A program made the position numbers and the translations under genes. Positions 44,558 to 55,689 of a stretch of DNA of 64,000 nt are shown one piece after another. The notes under the pieces are model-generated. The model searched no databases. It worked only from the letters and a program-made list of their open reading frames with translations, and was not told the origin of the DNA. The DNA lies in the NCBI RefSeq assembly GCF_014356525.2, contig NC_052517.1, positions 1 through 64,000 on the forward strand, in the 5' to 3' direction. Every line of letters starts with the position of its first letter. The stretch's first letter is position 1. The DNA comes from Nilaparvata lugens. Its lineage: Eukaryota > Arthropoda > Insecta > Hemiptera > Delphacidae.

Positions 44558-45257
44558 TCAAAGCATATCTATGCCCAAATCAAATACAGAAAGTAACTCT
44601 TTCCTTATTCCTACTGGGAATAAAACATCTAGCTTGATTCTAATTTTATAATTCAAATCTATGTTCGGCTTTTCAAATTCTTCCTCTAACCAATAGTTTG
44701 AAAATGCTTCCACATTTTCAAACTGTAGGATATACCGAGTATTGTTTCTATTGTACACTTCTTTTATTGCAATAATGACTAACTCTATACCTTGTGGTAA
44801 CTCTTCCAATCTTTTACACTATCCTACTTTTACTTTCCAGCACTGTGATGTTATTATACTGCTCCACTTCTTTTTGTGTGAAGGGAGTGTCTTCCAAGTT
44901 TTTCCAAACATCTGGGAGAAACTTAACTGATTCTATTCTAGGAAATGTATGCCCATTATAGCTTGACATACCATTGACTGTAATTACACAAATTTTCTCT
45001 TCCCTTGGTAGACAAATAATTTCTTTTTTGTCAGTGTAAGGGATTACAAAATAACCCTCTTTCTTGAGAGTTTCGATAGCTTTGTATGCATTAATGAAAA
45101 CATTTTTATGGCAGCCCTTTACAAAGTAAACGTTTTTCAAACCATCTTTCTCCCCTAGTACACCTACATATGGGAATTTCCCAGTATTATTCACAGTAAA
45201 TGCAGTCACATTATAAACTCCACTAGGCTCAAAATTTCGCCAATGTGAATGGTCCAA
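44558..45257 (-). pseudogene. Unrecognised element gene, broken once
   Basis: The first part (45257-44814, 147 codons from an ATG) begins MDHSHWRNFEPSGVYNVTAF and includes ENVYF-like GLKNVYFVKGCHK. It stops six bases before a second open frame (44809-44558) of 83 codons with NNTRYILQFENVEAFSNYW. The two together look like one protein of about 230 residues split by a frameshift. I do not recognise the family. Its sequence is not low-complexity and a partial, deleted copy occurs at 49280-49420, which supports reality. It reads in the same direction as its neighbours on both sides. Confidence 0.45.
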
Positions 45258-45289
45258 GTTCCTCTCTCAAATTTTCTATTTTAAAATTC

Positions 45290-46087
45290 TTCTAGCTGCT
45301 TATGCCGTTCCCTAAATGACTGTGTGGCTTCAAAAAACTCAATTTTCCTCCATTTTAGATCAATTTCATCCAGTTCTAGCTTACGCTTCTTGGCTGATAG
45401 CACTGAGATAGGAGACAAGGGTATGGAGGAAGCTTACAAGTTATGTTTGCCCGTTTTCTTAAGACTTGTGGTATTAAGTTACCTGTTGCTACAAGACCCA
45501 ACTCATCTAGGTCAACAACTTTGGATATGGTAGAGAAAACTGTGGTTGACTTGGAGAAAAAAGTCTCTCCACTCTCCACACTTTTGTGAGAAACTGATAT
45601 TATTTTTGTTTGATGGATCCTCGAAAATTTCCACATAATTAATAGGTAGTAGATTAAAGCTAAATGCAGAGATTACATAGGATATTATTTTATTTCTATG
45701 TTGTGGGTCAGTGGGAAGCTTTACTTGTACTCCACTCAATTTGCTGGTATTGCTATTACCCAAGTAAACATACTGTAGAAGATCATTATAGATCAAACAA
45801 CAACTATTTTTCAAATTATCTGTCAGTTTTCTCCACATTTTAGCCAAGGACACAGAATAAATTGGAGCATTTTGGAAATAATTTCTACTATCATTCAAGA
45901 GTGACAAGCTATCTTGAATAGGGTCAAAGGTTTTGCTATTGGCCCAACTCATACAATCAATCCCAACAGTTTTATTGTTATCTGCTATCACATTATAGTC
46001 TTCTTTATATTCTCCTTGGAAACAAAAATGATGATTTGTAGTTAGAAAATCACACTTTAGTGAACCGTCTTGGATAGATAAGAGTCA
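45290..46087 (-). pseudogene. Unrecognised element gene with basic coiled-coil C-terminus
   Basis: An open frame from about 46087 to 45512, without an obvious start codon at its upstream edge, contains TVGIDCMSWANSKTFDPIQD and LPINYVEIFEDPSNKNNISF. A frameshift near 45570 moves the reading to ISKVVDLDELGLVATGNLI, and another near 45410 leads to a basic, helical end (KKRKLELDEIDLKWRKIEF) before a stop at about 45291. I do not recognise a domain. The C-terminal helix could be a DNA- or protein-binding coil. Orientation matches the neighbouring unrecognised gene. Confidence 0.45.
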
Positions 46088-46267
46088 ATTACTAACTAAG
46101 TAAATATTTTACAATTGATTATATACGCTGATCATTCCAACTTATAGTTTAATATGTTTTCAGATATGAGCTCTCGAACGGAAATCATTTGATGAATATA
46201 TAAGCTCAGTATATTATAAATAGGCATTTTAATGAATTACGTAAATATGATTCTGTTTCTTTAGAAA

Positions 46268-46538
46268 AAATGGCGAGAATACAAAGTTATCGTTGTGAAC
46301 TAACTGAACTATTGGAGACGCATCACCAATTATTGGACCAGTTAGCAGAAAAAGGATGGACAAATCTACAATATTTAACATTTTAATTAGTGGTAGGTTT
46401 AATGCAGAAGAAATTAAAAAAACGCAATTAAACGAAATGGAGAGACAGGTGTATTTGATTGAAAACATATTAAAACGTGATAAAAAAGGACTGTTAGTGA
46501 AATGGATTGGGTTTTCAACGCCTAGCTATATTAGATGA
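46268..46538 (+). pseudogene. Maverick/Polinton integrase C-terminal fragment with chromodomain
   Basis: The frame 46356-46538 contains SGRFNAEEIKKTQ, then VYLIENILKRDKKGLLVKWI followed by GFSTPSY. This is the chromodomain-type pattern (Y-x-V/I-E-x-I-L, V-K-W-x-G-F/Y) at the end of Maverick/Polinton integrases and related transposon-derived proteins. The RNase H-fold catalytic core with D-D-E residues is absent upstream; a different short frame (46271-46385) lies there. It is the only surviving piece of integrase seen in the element. Transcription is away from the unrecognised gene at 45290-46087. Confidence 0.65.
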
Positions 46539-46870
46539 AAAATAATCTATTGTAAATACATTCCATTTATTGTAAATATCATGATATACATTTGTTGAAA
46601 ATATATTAGAAGTATTATTTAAAATTGGTTCTCATTTCGTAATATAAGAATCCATAATCTGTCTGATGATGTGGAGAGGAGGTGGTCTGCATTCCAATCT
46701 CTGGGAAACGCCTCTCTATACATCATCATGACCTCGGTCATTGTTCTAACTATTCAGTGGCTTATCAGATCATGTTCTGTACGTTTGAGTCAATTACCAA
46801 TTGTTAACTCATGATTACAAATAAAGAAAAGCCTGCATTTTGTAAAAATGGGAATCTGCTACCTCACAAT

Positions 46871-47005
46871 GCAAGAATGTTAATTATATCTCCCAGTGCT
46901 GGGGGGAAAAACAAATCTCTTATTTAATTTAGTATTTGCTGAAAATGGTTTAAAATTTAAGCACATTTACTTATTTACCTATATGGACTTTGACATGATG
47001 AAAAA
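46871..47005 (+). pseudogene. Packaging-ATPase-like P-loop fragment, right copy
   Basis: Nearly identical, in inverted orientation, to 37441-37576. It reads IISPSAGGK up to the P-loop, and a one-base shift gives KTNLLFNLVFAENGLKF in the neighbouring frame, so the Walker lysine is kept here. It stops being similar after GACATGATGAAAAA. Only about 45 residues of the ATPase remain. Confidence 0.45.
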
Positions 47006-48810
47006 CTGGACTGAAATGGAACAATCCAAGTCTCTATCTGGAAAATAACTGAATTTTTTATAAAAATAGAGACTTTTGCGCTACATAGTTGAAATCAATC
47101 GAGATTGAATCAAGCATGGGATTTTCAGTTTCTTTTAGAAGGAAGAAAGCAAGTTCAAGTGAAAAATTCATCTTTGCTTATCTGATATTTATTTTTAGAT
47201 AATAATTTATCTTTCTCTAGATCTTAGTTTATGGATGATCTAGCCGGGTGTCCAGGGTAAAAAGAGGATAAGGCGAGTGATGCGAGCCTGCTGGCTTGTA
47301 TATCATAAGATGACAATATGCTTACTACTAATAAGTTCCCTAAAAGCACTTACATATACGAGGAAAACATAAAATGAATGTCGAGTGTTGATGAAAAATT
47401 GTGAGACAACAAAAGAAAGCAGACAATAAAACAATAAGAGGATCTGAAAGGGTTGCGCTCAGTAGAATACTGCGTAAGTAGAAAGTTATGAACTGGCTGT
47501 CTGAGAATAGAATCACTGAGCAAAACCTTCTTATGGACTCTACAGTGTCTGCAGAAGAGGGAAACAATAGAAAAATATATAATAATGATTTCTTGGAGAA
47601 TGAAATTGTGCAGTATCAGGATAATAGGAATGCATGATAATTCAAGATTCCCAGAAATGAGGGGAGTTTTCTCTGACGAGAAAATCTCAAATAGAATAGC
47701 TCACAATTGAAGGATATGATGCTAAGAACAAGATATTAAGCTTGTCTGCGTCTGCTTGAGAGTGATATAAATTTTATACTATCTCGAAAAACACTATGAA
47801 TAGAAGCACGTTTTTTCTCAACATTCAAATGAACACAGATTCAATTGTTTTAGGAGAATGAAAAAATTCTTCTAGTCGGTGACTAACTCCTCTTAGATTT
47901 TATATTCTTGAATTCAACTTTGATCAAGTTTCAACTGTTTAATTGTTTCCAGTCACCAAGATTATGTAGAGTTATAAGCTTATAATCAGTTAATGATCAA
48001 GGTTAATTGAAATAGTTCAATCCAATAACAAAGAGAACCTAATTATCAATTGAAATTTGAAATGCCTCCGAAACTACAGAGCTTGAGAATGGCACAGGCA
48101 GCACAGTTGCGATACTTACTATCTAGACACTACATCTTGCTATAATAGTTGGTTGACAATCAGAGTTGGCCTTTTCAGCGAGTGGGCGAGGTAAAGTGAT
48201 TTTGTCACTTCAATAACTTCGAAGAGACCGCACATTCTGCGTAGCTGTGGTCTAGATTCCATCATAATAGGTGAGCTTCAATCAGACTTTGGTACGAAGA
48301 TTAGCATGCACGAGCTTAGCAAGGTCGTGGAAATTCACTAATTACTACCTACTTATATATTACGCTCTAAAATACCACGTGCATTCATTCCTCATAGCCT
48401 AGAATATTTTTAAATTTCACTAAAATAGACTATGGTGGATATCTTGTATTACAAGCCACGCGTCTCTATATCAGAAGTTTCAGTTTTATTGAGTTTCGAA
48501 CTAATTCATTTTGTTTTATTAACTTCGTTTTTGATAGAGCACGAACAGACTTTCTACTTCTCATTAAAATTTCTTTATTACATTAAAAACTCTTAATGCA
48601 TTCAGATTCAACTTGCGCTTCAACCTTTGAGAGAGCTATTTGAAGTAGTTGAAAATGGATTTTGTCCGAACTAATTAAAATCATCAATGAGGAGCCAAAG
48701 TTAAATTAATACCTTCGCGTATTAGTTCTCAAACTTAGGGGTGAACTGGAAAGTTGAGTCTCCATGACTAATTTAATCCATAAAAATAGCTTTGAATGAT
48801 TCTTGCTTCT
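47006..48810. other. Non-coding interior of the Maverick-like element
   Basis: About 1.8 kb with no recognisable protein or repeat. Confidence 0.45.
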
Positions 48811-48912
48811 ATAGTGAGGTCCACGTTATAATGGCAGTGGAGAGAGATAGGAGAAAAACGTTACCGAACCTCTCTGTCTTGTCAATGCCTTCTAAAGACA
48901 GTAGCTGATACA
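48811..48912 (+). repeat. Dispersed repeat TAGTGAGGTCCACGTTATAA
   Basis: Matches 7748 and 30198. A GACCTCACT-containing repeat related to 31900-32400 follows at 49030-49225, and an (AT)n tract at 49253-49279. Confidence 0.6.
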
Positions 48913-49279
48913 GGTTTATTGATGTAATAGCAACTGTTTATTCTCGTTTAAAATAATCAATAATATTTTATTAAGAAAGAAATTATATTTTTCAATTATT
49001 TCATAATTAAGATGAAATATTTTGTTAATTAATTGACCGAACGTAGTGAGGTCTATTTTTTAACTAGGATTTTCTTTTGTCTGTCCGTATGTAACGCGAT
49101 TACAGTCAAACGCGTTGATAGAATTCCATGATATTTGGCAGGAATATTTCTTTTTCAACTGTGCGTCGATGTACACAAAAGGTTTTTTGAAATTTTGCAT
49201 TTCAAGGATAATATGAAAAGGAAAGCAGTTCCTCCATACTCTGATATCACTATATTATATATATATATATATATATATT

Positions 49280-49420
49280 CCTCTTGATAGACAAATCTCC
49301 CAAGTGTAAGGGATTGTGATCACAAGTCACTATGATCGAAGAGAGTTTCTCTCTCTCAAATTTGTATTTTAAAATTCTGCTAGTTGCTGTTCCCCGAATA
49401 TCTCTGTGGTTTTCAAAAAA
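49280..49420 (-). pseudogene. Deleted copy of the 45.0-45.3 kb gene region
   Basis: GTGTAAGGGATT and CTCTCAAATTTGTATTTTAA with the following TTCTGCTAG and CTGTGTGG-type blocks parallel 45030-45340 with an internal deletion. It ends in an A16-17 run at 49414-49430. Bases 49430-50344 beyond it have scattered short matches (GAGAGTTTGATGCATTAATG near 49830) but no gene. Confidence 0.5.
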
Positions 49421-50344
49421 AAAAAAAAAAATATGCATATCACCTGAAATCAAATAATCGCTTTGCTTCTCTCAACAATAGCCACTTGTGCTTTCACCAA
49501 CTTAATCTGAATCACGACGTTCATTTGACTTGGAAGGGATACATCAAGGGTGTCTTACACTTATCTAAATACCTACTTGCATAATTACTCAAATATAACT
49601 ATAATCAATAGCTTTCATTTTTAACAATCACCTTCAAGTACTTTCTACATCTTTACATCAGTGCAACTTCATCTAATTTTGCTTCAACTCTGATGCACAA
49701 TTTTGGTGACATCAATGATATTAATTTATCAAATAATAGTTGTCTCTTGTCAGGAGCCTATAGGCACTTTTATTTATACTTGAAAGTAATGCATTGAACT
49801 CGATGTTGAAAAAATGCATCGGTCTCTTGAGAGTTTGATGCATTAATGTAGTTACGATAAATATTTTCTTGAACGAATTTATGTAGCGTTGACACAGGGT
49901 TTGAAAACTAGATAGAACCAGCTAAAACTCTGTTGTTAAAAAATCTTGTCATCTACATTATCATTAATGGTTGTTGAGAAGTAAAATCGTAACTCGTTTA
50001 TTTCTGTTCAAGTAATTTCTGGATTGAGCCTACTCAGTAAAATAAAATACAGAACATGTCATAACAGGGAATGCTGTAGGAATCTTCAATCTACAGCAAT
50101 TGTATTTATTATCGTAGTTATCTCAATCATAGAAAAGCCAGCAGTATTAAAGATTGGTGACAGTGGAATAATTATAATTGATATTGCAGGAATGTGAAGA
50201 GTTGTAGCAAAATCTCATTGCTAGGTGTGTGAACCGGGAACATTGGATTTTCAGTGATAAGAGATGGTTCAAAATAGCTTATTTCGTTGTTGATAATAGC
50301 AAAAAAGGAATTTAGAAATATGGTGATTTGAGAATAGGAGATAA

Positions 50345-51879
50345 CGCATGGGGCCATCTGGCAATCTCAAACTGCTACTTGTGAGAAGCGATGTACTAAG
50401 GCATAGCTGCTGAGGTGGATTCACTTAAACTGGCAGTAGTGTATGACCGATCAAAGGAGAGACCGACATGATCCTTTACTCGGCATTCGTAATGCAGAGA
50501 TCGCTGCGTGGAGAGAAGCATATGCTCGTATACGAATGACGGATTAAAAAGGAACTTTGGATTTCTCTTTCGTAATAGAGGAAAAAGCGGCAACGTGCCA
50601 GGGGGGCTCGAGTTGGGTGCAAGCCACATATAAAGTGAATAATATGGATTCACTTCAACTGGCAGTATAGGAAGGCAGGATTAAAAAGGAACTCACGATT
50701 GATTTCTCTTTCGTAATAGAGGAAAAAGCAGTAGCGAGAATAGAAGATAACGCATGGAGCCATCTTTTTTTCTTTCCAACTATTGTATTGTTCGCTCTAT
50801 CTAATAAATAAATAAAGCTAATGAGAGAATGCTTTATTCGTGTAGATTACAATATATACTGGTTTTTTACACTTATATACAATTATAAATGAATTTACAT
50901 AATATAGACTGAGAAAATTTTTTGAAGTGCATATTATGATATGAAAAAAGCAGTTGTCAATAGTTGTAGCTAATATTGTTATGCATTAACATGAATTTGG
51001 AAAGAATATTTGAAAAGATCCTTGCAACTAACTCTAGAACGAGAAACTTAAAGAGTAATAGGGTTTTAGCACATCTACAAAAGAGTTTCTTATCTATACT
51101 AGACTGGGATGATTCACTTTAATCTATCAGTATAAGTTGAATTGGGTTCTTAGAGATTCATGATGCTGAAGTAAGATCTGACTGAGAGAATAATTTGAGC
51201 ATATCTTCCAAGGTTGACTCTCACTGTCAGTATTTAGCACATCTACAAAAGAGTTTCTTATCTATACTAGACTGGGATTGATTCACTTTAATCTGTCAGT
51301 ATAAGTTGAATTGGGTTCTTAGAGATTCATGATGCTGAAGTAAGATCTGACTGAGAGAATAATTTGAGCATATCTTCCAAGGTTGACTCTCACTACACTT
51401 GCATTAGATGGATTCACTTTAATTTGACAGTAGAAATATGGATTCACTTTAATTTGACAGTAGAAATATGGATTCACTTTAATTTGACAGTAGAAAGATG
51501 GATTCACTTTAATTTGACAGTAGAAAGATGGATTCACTTTAATTTGACAGTAGAAAAGGAAAAAGGGAAATTATTTTTTCCCTCCCCCTCGTCCTCACTG
51601 GGAGAGGGAGAGGGAGGAAGGGAGAGGGAGGGAGAAGGAGAGGGAGAGGAGAGGGAGAGGGAGAGGGAGAGGGAGAAGGAGAGGGAGAAGGAGAGGGAGG
51701 GGAGAGGAGAGGGGGAAGGAGAGGGGGAGGAGAGGGGGAGGAGAGGGGGAGGAGAGGGGGAGGAGAGGGGGGCGCAGAGGGTGAGGGGGAGGGGAGGAGG
51801 GGGATTTGCGCAAAAAATTTTTCCTTATTTCTCAGGGATTGCGCAAAAAACCCGTCTGAAGTATCTATATTAGGCTACT
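50345..51879 (-). repeat. Right terminal inverted repeat region of the Maverick-like element
   Basis: Inverted partner of 34556-37095. From the outer end inward: AGTAGCC terminus, GA-rich microsatellite (51595-51805), five 30-base ATGGATTCACTTTAATTTGA units (51408-51553), about two units of the 169-base array (51065-51395), then CGAGAAACTT sequence and the LINE-like tail (50766-50817). The inner part carries two copies of the TTTCTCTTTCGTAATAGAGG block. Confidence 0.85.
51595..51805 (+). repeat. GA-rich microsatellite in right TIR
   Basis: GGGAGAGGGAGAAGGAGAGG-like units, complementary to 34629-34795. Confidence 0.95.
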
Positions 51880-51885
51880 GCTGTT
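51880..51885 (+). repeat. Target-site duplication, right
   Basis: GCTGTT, identical to 34550-34555. Confidence 0.85.
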
Positions 51886-51984
51886 ATATTCAAATATGCC
51901 AGCATGAACTGTGAAAATCCAAACACAGCTGTGTTGAGGAGAAAATACATAATTTAGAAACCTGACATGTATGAAAGCCTCATT

Positions 51985-52062
51985 CGTTTTCTGTAACGAA
52001 CCGAATCGAACCGAAAACGAACTGAACCGAATGAAATCGAATGCGTGTGAAGCTAGCCTTAT
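51985..52062 (-). repeat. Fragment related to 32920-33238
   Basis: GAACCGAATCGAACCGAAAA and the GTGTGAAGCTAGCC end are an inverted, diverged match. Confidence 0.5.
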
Positions 52063-52809
52063 TCTAATTGCATTCAATCTTTATTCTCATTGTTTATTTT
52101 TTTATACTTTTTGAAACTCGTTGAATGATAAGCATTACTGTTATTCAATGTGAATTGGTGTATAAGCCAGTAAATATTGTAACATACATAAATAAAGAAC
52201 TCCAATCTAATATCAGATGGGAGGAAAGGGTTCCAACTAGTACAATACAAGTATACATGAGGGAAGAAGAGATTTTCAATTTCCCAGGTGAAATTGAACG
52301 AAAAATTCATTCCACACTCCGATTATAAAGCTTAATAACCCCTGTGGAGAGGAGATATTGAGAGATAATGTGGTTAGTAGAGATATTGCAGAAATTTCCA
52401 CTACCAAAGTGAGATTAAGTCCACGCTATCATTGTACCTTGAAAAATCATAACTTGGAAGCTTCTATCCGATCAATAATGTTGGTTGAGCACTACTTTAG
52501 TAGCTTAAGTAGAACAAACATCATTTTTATCTTTGTTCCAAGTGAAATTTGAAGTATTTGTAAAATAGTGATTGAAGTTTCTTGTTTGGAAGTGAATTGA
52601 ATCAGATGAATTTGGAGTTGATTTGGAATTTCTAGTTGATACATTTTTCGACCCAAAATTTTGTGTGAATCAAATCATGAACTCTACATGATTTCTTCAT
52701 TATTCATCCTAAATAAAGCAGTTCTGGATGAATGGCTGTTGTTTCCACCTGCATTGTACCCATTGTCAATGAAAAAATAATGAATAGCTTGATAAATGGA
52801 AGAATATTG
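52063..52809. other. AT-rich DNA, no gene assigned
   Basis: Two successive plus-strand frames (52125-52328 and 52358-52552) have ordinary amino-acid composition but no recognisable domain, start context or splice logic. They could be remnants of an unknown element gene; I leave them uncalled. Confidence 0.35.
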
Positions 52810-53042
52810 TAAAGCTGCGTACAGATATACACGCTTCGAACCCGCTCCGCGCAAGCTCCGCCCTCGTTCCGCCATCGCTCTGCAATCGCTCCGCCCCCGA
52901 TCTGCAGTCGCACAGATTATGAACGTTACGGGAGATGTTAGCTCTTCTCGCGTTCCACTCTTGCTCCCCGGTCGATCATCAATCGCTCTGCTCGAGTGAC
53001 GTTCGGTTGCGGAGCAGAGCGAAAGTCTGTACGCACCTTTAG
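52810..53042 (-). mobile_element. GC-rich TIR element (MITE-like), copy C
   Basis: On the plus strand starts TAAAGCTGCGTACAGATATA and ends GTCTGTACGCACCTTTAG. It contains GGTCGATCATCAATCGCTCT and GTTCGGTTGCGGAGCAGAGC, in inverted orientation relative to 20321 and 20825. Confidence 0.8.
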
Positions 53043-53671
53043 ATTTACATTATAAAGTACCAAAATCGATGTGTCTGTAACAAGACTGAAGCCAGTTACA
53101 GACACATAGATTCTTGGACGTTCAATTTTTTGACATCCTTATGTATTCTACAAGATTAAACGGAACTTTAACAAACAAGATATATGTTTCATATCATGTG
53201 TCGAATCCAATAGGATTATTTTTCAAGAATGGCAGAAGAAGTGGGTCCAGAAGTCGAAGAATATGGCTAGAAAAATTGAAGAATTTTTAAAATTGAAGAG
53301 TGGCTAGCTACACACACACCGATTTTTGTTCGTACGATATTTCGACGTCCTAATGAATTATTCTATTGAAATAATCATATTATGTCAAACAGATGGAAGA
53401 AATTCTGGTTTTTCGAAAATGCATCACTTTAGAACATAAATATCTCAAAAAGTATAGGATCTATCCAAAACCTCTATCAGACAAAACTTGTAGGAAATTT
53501 ATTGAGCTTCATTTTAATGCAGTTGATCATGTCAATATAACCCATTGTTTCCAAGATATAAGCATGTAAGTAATAAGTGAAAACGCAACTTTCAAACCAC
53601 GCTCATCCCTTCAGCACATGATGTAAGGGTTGGGATTTTTGATATGCTCACCTCCAAACTAGTCTCACAAA
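53043..53671. other. AT-rich DNA with a small hairpin
   Basis: GATGTGTCTGTAAC at 53069-53082 pairs with GTTACAGACACAT at 53095-53107. No gene seen up to the assembly gap. Confidence 0.5.
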
Positions 53672-53771
53672 NNNNNNNNNNNNNNNNNNNNNNNNNNNNN
53701 NNNNNNNNNNNNNNNNNNNNNNNNNNNNNNNNNNNNNNNNNNNNNNNNNNNNNNNNNNNNNNNNNNNNNNN
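53672..53771. other. Assembly gap (100 N)
   Basis: Exactly 100 Ns. The left limit of the second virus-like element cannot be placed with certainty because of it. Confidence 1.
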
Positions 53772-53849
53772 TGATCTGATAAATCCAAAAATATTGTAGT
53801 AAGTAGTAAGAGATTGCTGTTTCTGTGCTCCAATCACAGAGCAGTATTT

Positions 53850-54215
53850 TAATTAGGGGGCGGAGCCTAAGCCCCAAGGGGGCTCCAAGCCCTGCCCAAA
53901 TCCACCCGCACTCCCATGGGAAAACTCCATTTTATAACCCCTCGCCTGGACCAGTTCTCCCACTGATATGAAAACCGCCATTTTAGTTCAAGTATTTATT
54001 TGAAAAAAACAAATTCATGGGCATACCAATTGTAGAATCCCCCTCCAATCAATCCTCCACACTTCGCACAAGAAGCCTAAACCTCCCACTAGAAGACCTC
54101 CATTTTTGTTCAAGTACTTATTTAAAAAAAATATGTAGACATATCACTTGCAAGATCCTCCTTCCAAACAAGCCCCTACCTCCCCCTATACCGCCGCCCC
54201 CCACCGCCCTGTACT
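53850..54215 (+). repeat. C-rich repeat with two imperfect internal units
   Basis: GGGGGCGGAGCC and CCAAGGGGGCTCC palindromic blocks, then two diverged units (about 53965-54083 and 54085-54200) each holding CCATTTT-GTTCAAGTA-TTATTT. Unknown family. Confidence 0.5.
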
Positions 54216-54239
54216 TTAGCAAGCAGAATATCTTATAGC

Positions 54240-54454
54240 TTTGAAGCTTGATGTTATTACTTTTTCATACACTTACGCTTGCTAGATCAAATAATGCTTC
54301 CAGAGCTCATTAAAATCAGTTATGTCAAACTGGACATTCACAGCTACAACTATAATAGAAATGACCATAACCATCAATCACAATATCTAGTAAATCATAT
54401 ATTCCAGATAATATAGATAATCTTGATTGTTTGTATTTACTTGTTTGAATTTTG
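54240..54454. other. AT-rich DNA, nothing recognised
   Basis: No gene or repeat seen. Confidence 0.4.
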
Positions 54455-54610
54455 ATTGATATGCTTAACCTCCTTACTGTCAGTGTCATTATCTAAACAG
54501 TCTTTGAATATCTTACACTATTACCAGTTCATTAATTCATCAAATGTTATACCCATTAGAGCCTGATAGCTTTTGAACTTTGAATAACTAAAGCATTGAC
54601 TCATAATTAT
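54455..54610 (-). pseudogene. Diverged copy of the CFS-KF gene (second element)
   Basis: On the minus strand a frame reads SYSKFKSYQALMGITFDE, which parallels SFAKFKKLTRLLMSISFNEF in the 37674-38000 gene. It then becomes acidic and is lost to stops. Only about 50 residues are recognisable. Confidence 0.45.
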
Positions 54611-54699
54611 AGGGTTATGTATGTACACCTTTTGTAGTTCACTCTGGCTGAAACTCAGCAAAGACTGAGTAAAATACAGCTACTTTCTTTTATATATGC

Positions 54700-54880
54700 T
54701 TTCTTTCCACCTGACTGTAGGATCAAAATGAATATGAATATAATTTGATAGTATATAATTAATTCGATTATTCACTTTATCCATGCAGTAAAAAGCGGCA
54801 GGCGTTGAAGTTTTAAAGTGCTTCATCTCCATCTCTAGCGAGATATTGATAGATTATCTATAGTAGACTAAATATCTACT
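54700..54880 (+). repeat. Non-coding block shared by the two elements
   Basis: GCTTTCTTTCCACCTGACTG and the GCAGGCGTTG-TTTTAAAGTG-CT blocks correspond to 38420-38550 in the first element. In both it lies near the CFS-KF gene, suggesting common ancestry of whole segments and not only of genes. Confidence 0.5.
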
Positions 54881-55059
54881 AAATATCTAGACTAATATAG
54901 ATAGACTAAATATCTATTATTAACATTTAACTATGAGGCAGACCTACATCACTGAGTTTCATTAATTCCAAGTAAATTAAAACAATCCAGTTTAAGTTAG
55001 TTTTGAGTTCTTACTATTGCATTTCCAAGTGAATTAAAGATGGTTTATCCTCTCTATGT

Positions 55060-55500
55060 TGACATCTCATAACATACTTTCTACTGTTAAAATCATCCAA
55101 AGTTGCTGCATTCAATGTTGATAATACTTCTCAGGTAGATAAAACATCATAAAACGAATACGCACCGCTCTTCTTATCAATTTCATATAGTCTCATCACA
55201 ATCCTAACTCCACACTTTGTTTGTGCTAATCTTGCTATTTGTATAGGATATTTTAAATCAGGTTTCAAATCATAAATTTGAACAATTGGAATATCTTCGT
55301 AGATGTTTGGTTGAACTTGCCAAATCAAAAGATAGAGTGTCTTGCATGATTGAAAACACGTCACACACGCACAATGTTGAATGTAGAATGAATATCAATT
55401 TCAAGTTACTGACTATCCCCACAATACTCTTCCCCACTACTTCCACTACGAAGACTGCACAAAAATGTTTGCGAGCAGTCATGAACTTTATCATTGTTTA
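55060..55500 (-). pseudogene. OB-fold-like protein homologue (second element)
   Basis: The open frame 55364-55131 contains DLKYPIQIARLAQTKCGVRI and VMRLYEIDKKSGAYSFYDVL. This is the same strand pattern as exon 2 of the gene at 42375-43882: Y-P-I, then TK-x-G-x-R-I-V, then an acidic loop. After a stop at 55131 the frame continues to about 55060 with TLDDFNSRKYV, parallel to TSKDIQNFKSK in the first copy. The upstream N-terminal part is broken. I infer a shared nucleic-acid-binding role. Confidence 0.5.
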
Positions 55501-55689
55501 TAGATGATGTAATATTATTAATACAGCATTTTCTAATTTAAATAGTTTATTCACATTCAATTTAAATGGTCTATAATAACATAAATACTTGTTAATGTCA
55601 TTAATATTCACTGTTGATAAAAAAACTGATAGTAATTCCACTAATAATGTGGTATCTCGATTTTCTTTTTAGCTTTACTGATTGAATTT

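Larger units (their letters stand above)
34556..51879. mobile_element. Maverick/Polinton-type (adintovirus-like) element with intact boundaries
   Basis: The left end starts AGTAGCCTAATATAGATACT and the right end is its exact complement ending in ...AGGCTACT. Immediately outside, GCTGTT stands at 34550-34555 and again at 51880-51885: a perfect 6-base target duplication. AG/CT termini, a 6-base duplication, long inverted repeats and a length of 17,324 bases are the established signature of Mavericks/Polintons. Inside are a family B polymerase fragment, a chromodomain integrase tail, P-loop ATPase fragments and other genes, all degenerate or partial. No capsid gene is visible in this copy. Confidence 0.85.

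Noticed and set aside
51364..51873. 169-codon frame with repeated WIHFNLTVE
   Set aside because: It translates the 30-base tandem units and GA microsatellite of the right terminal repeat; the matching left arm has no equivalent frame.
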